Positions 17,502-19,747 of a stretch of 19,747 nt of DNA are shown here, piece by piece. The position numbers and the translations under genes were made by a program. The notes beneath the pieces are model-generated. The model searched no databases. It worked only from the letters and a program-made list of their open reading frames with translations, and was not told the DNA's origin. The DNA comes from Knufia peltigerae. Its lineage: Eukaryota > Ascomycota > Eurotiomycetes > Chaetothyriales > Trichomeriaceae. Numbering within the stretch: the stretch's first letter is position 1; every line of letters starts with the position of its first letter. The stretch spans positions 1-19,747 of the forward strand of contig JAPDRN010000252.1 in the NCBI GenBank assembly GCA_030247855.1, written 5' to 3'.

Positions 17502-18191
17502 AAATTGGAAGCTATGACATTTTGACGGCAGTCGGCAAGGTCAAGCAAAAACAATCTTGAGCGCACTAGTGCTGGAGGCTTGAACCAGGCCACTCTTACA
17601 GCATGGAAGATGCGGGAAAGAAAATCCGGGAGACGAAAGGCATCTCCAGGAATCTGTTCAATCTGGATGTTGGCGACCAACTCCTACACGGACGAGTACT
17701 GGTTGCTTCAGCTCGAATCTATCATCTGGCTTTAGACTTCGTCAAAGCCATTCGAGAATGGAAAATTGCGTTGGAACATGCCCAAAAGTGGCGACGGGTT
17801 ACTCTGACGGAATAGCAAGATCGTCAGGGCGGATCGTCAGCGTTTGACGGCATTGAACGTCCGCCGTAATACTCCGTTTTCCCCAATTGTGTCAAGGCCC
17901 CTTTCTCCCTGTTCTCTGCTTCCTCCAGTACTTCTCTCCCTCATATGTTCTTGGGAACGTCGCGCCATGTGCAACTCACTCGGCCCATTCACAATACAAA
18001 TTATCCATGTCGATAACATTATCATCCCTTATTGTATAGGCAAGTTCACGGCCGGTTGGTTTCGAGCACCAAACTTGTTCCCGAACACCATGATAATAGC
18101 AGATTGTGAGACAGTAACATCGTCGAAATGATTTCGCCCCAATCCGACCTTTCTATCTCCAGAAGTTCTCTAGCCATGTGAATACCGAGTC
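17502..18191. other. Interval between convergent genes
   Basis: 690 bp between the stop of the HD/kinase gene and the stop of the DUF7924-type gene. It contains one ATG-initiated ORF (17603-17815, listed separately) and otherwise only short unsupported frames. It likely includes both 3' UTRs. Confidence 0.5.
17603..17815 (+). CDS. Small ORF of unknown status
   Basis: An ATG at 17603 opens 70 codons (MEDAGKKIRETKG.., ending EHAQKWRRVTLTE). It is charged and probably helical, with no recognised domain. It starts about 100 bp after the HD/kinase stop, so it may be part of that transcript's 3' region or a chance ORF. Confidence 0.2.
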   Translation: MEDAGKKIRETKGISRNLFNLDVGDQLLHGRVLVASARIYHLALDFVKAIREWKIALEHAQKWRRVTLTE

Positions 18192-19747
18192 TCATCTCTT
18201 CTTTGGTTTCTTGAATGTCGCCTGTTCTGATGGTTGGGTAATAGAAGTTTCTGGTGTCACTTCCTGAGGATCGAGGAGCCTCAGCTCGTCGTCACCTGTT
18301 GCTCCTGAGTCCGAGAGGTGGTGGCTTTCCAGTCCTTGTGAAAGTCCAGATGATGAGGGGAATTGTAGTTCAGATTCCTCCGTGACTTCAAAATGTATAT
18401 CGGGTGGTATTGCATCGATTGCTGAGCAAAGCCTTTTGAAGTGAGCAGGCATCCAGGTATCGTAGATACTTTTGGTAAACTTGTACGCCGTCCATTTCTC
18501 TTTCCCATCAAGTCTGGTAAAGCTGACTTTATCAATGGGATGACGGTAGAACGTGGTCTTTTTGCCCTCGATCACAGGGTAGTGGCCATAGATCCTCACA
18601 GTCTCGTTGTCATGCGAAATGGAAAAGGCGAGGATCTCCCGATGAAGCTCTTGCTCGCGCTTTACGAGCCTGAACAGTTCCACGACTCCTCGAACAGCGA
18701 GGGTCATACTGTGTGCATTCTGTCGATCTGCCACGTCGAGTGCGGCCGCACCGCACTTCACTTCGCTCGAGAAGAAGGGGAAGTACATGTACCATGTCCC
18801 CATGAAGAAGGAGTTGTCGGTGAGGTCGCCAACGAATGGTTGAAGTTTCTGAAGTTGGGTCTCGGTGAATGCTTCTCGTCGGAACCCGACCGAGTAATCA
18901 GGTTGCGGGCGAGGTTTGGTGAGTGCAATAGAATTGTTCCACCCTTCGTTTACGCTTTCAATCAAGATCCGACAATGCTGACTTTCACGTATGGCAAGGG
19001 CTTCCGCTGATGGGACAATCAAAAGTGAGATATCTCGAATCACTCTAGCTTCGTTCTTGTTTCTTATTGCTTCACAGGTTTCTTCGAAGTACTCGTCGGA
19101 AAACATCGTATCTTGCGGTACTGTTGGTTGTTCGTCAAGGAGCTGCTCGCATAGTCGCTTGCTCTCGTTCGTAGTACCTTGTCCATATTTACCCATGAAA
19201 CTGTCCTTTGTAGCAAGCACGGTCTCATAACGCGCATTTTGGTATGGGGCACTCTTCTCTTCCCTAGGCTTCTGATCGCTCGGTGTTGAACTGGGTGCGC
19301 CAGACTCGCTATCCGATCGCTTTCGGCGAAGGGAGGCGGTGGATTTCTTTCTCGCCAATAAATGATTCATTTCGCCACTTTCGTTGAAGTATCCTCGCGG
19401 CCAGTGGTATGTCTGCGTCCAATATGTAATAGAATCAACGTCCTGAATAGAGGGTGTCGGAGAAGATGTTCGCGGTCGTTTTGGAGAGGGCGGGTTTAGT
19501 TGCTGTTCGGTTTCTCGTTTCCGCTTCGGAGGCTTCGATGGTAGAAGGGTAGAAGGTGGGTGCGCACGCTGTATTGGGTCAGTCTTCCATCACAGCATAA
19601 AGTTGGCGACCTACATTAGGACTTTTGATGTCGCTGACTGGAGATGGTAGAGGCTGCTGGCTGGTTTTTTGTTGAGTCTCATTAATCTCAATCAATCGGT
19701 CCAAACGGGCGCTCCGTCGAAGAGAGCTTTGGTTTCGTCCCTTCTTG
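18192..19747 (-). CDS. DUF7924-type nuclear protein, PD-(D/E)xK-like, 5' end missing
   Basis: Read leftward, a partial exon 19747-19615 and an exon 19568-18192 are joined by a 46-nt intron (GTAGGT..ACAG, phase 0); about 502 aa are visible. The ATG at 19370 is internal: the frame continues upstream through HWPRGYFNESGE, SPKRPRTSS, KPPKRKRE and, across the intron, SSLRRSARL. The N-terminal part is basic and rich in nuclear-localisation-like clusters, and the C-terminus ends KKPKKR. The core has RPQPDYSVGFRREAF, then YFPFFSSEVKCGAAAL, then DVADRQNAHS, and ends FTKSIYDTWMPAHFKRLC. This pattern is the widespread fungal family I know as DUF7924. The D (18899-18897), E-x-K (18764-18756) and downstream Q are arranged as in PD-(D/E)xK nucleases, suggesting, but not proving, a nuclease-like fold. 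Function unknown; likely nuclear. Confidence 0.9.

Noticed and set aside
18441..19010. 189-codon plus-strand open frame
   Set aside because: It is antisense to the strongly supported DUF7924-type coding exon.
1..19747. CRISPR array, rRNA, prokaryotic operon signals
   Set aside because: No regularly spaced direct repeats with unique spacers, no rRNA-like sequence, and gene structure is clearly intron-rich fungal.

Overview
This window looks like nuclear DNA of a filamentous ascomycete (Pezizomycotina). The main reason is gene structure. Most genes are split by many very short introns (about 43-55 nt, a few longer) with GT..AG ends and CTAAC/CTGAC-like branch sites. The recognisable families are also fungal: a GH128 cell-wall glucanase, a Zn(II)2Cys6 regulator, a fungal-type APH phosphotransferase, a DUF7924-type nuclear protein and a small secreted cysteine protein. 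There are no bacterial-style operons or ribosome binding sites. I assembled the gene models by hand from frame continuity, splice signals and intron phase; no transcript or database evidence was available.

Layout. 1-305 (-): 5' part of a secreted GH128-type beta-glucanase, cut by the window edge. 306-1943: no convincing gene; stress-element-like motifs and hairpins. 1944-2412 (+): tentative two-exon basic protein. 2561-2615: five 11-bp phased repeats in the promoter region of 2832-3517 (+), a two-exon small secreted protein with six cysteines. 3807-4441 (-): tentative two-exon protein. 4442-6552: gene-poor. 6553-7721 (-): four-exon orphan protein. 8005-8205 (-): possible small membrane peptide. 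8638-10957 (-): seven-exon orphan protein of about 672 aa. 11216-11363: 51-53 bp tandem repeat. 11388-11654: MITE with 48-bp terminal inverted repeats flanked by TA. 11808-11999 (+): small charged ORF. 12297-13667 (-): single-exon APH-family kinase-like protein. 13952-15847 (-): six-exon Zn(II)2Cys6-type regulator. 16083-17501 (+): six-exon fusion of an HD-domain nucleotidase and a nucleoside monophosphate kinase-like domain. 17502-18191: no convincing gene. 18192-19747 (-): DUF7924-type protein with a PD-(D/E)xK-like signature, running off the right edge.

How the genes may work together. The most interesting unit is 13952-17501. A zinc-cluster regulator and an HD/NMP-kinase fusion are transcribed divergently from a 235-bp promoter holding two GGTCCGA copies exactly 11 bp apart plus further CGG/CCG triplets. 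This suggests, as inference only, that the regulator controls its own gene and the fusion. The fusion joins two activities that act oppositely on nucleoside monophosphates, but its kinase half lacks several normally conserved substrate-binding residues. The remaining genes do not form an obvious pathway.
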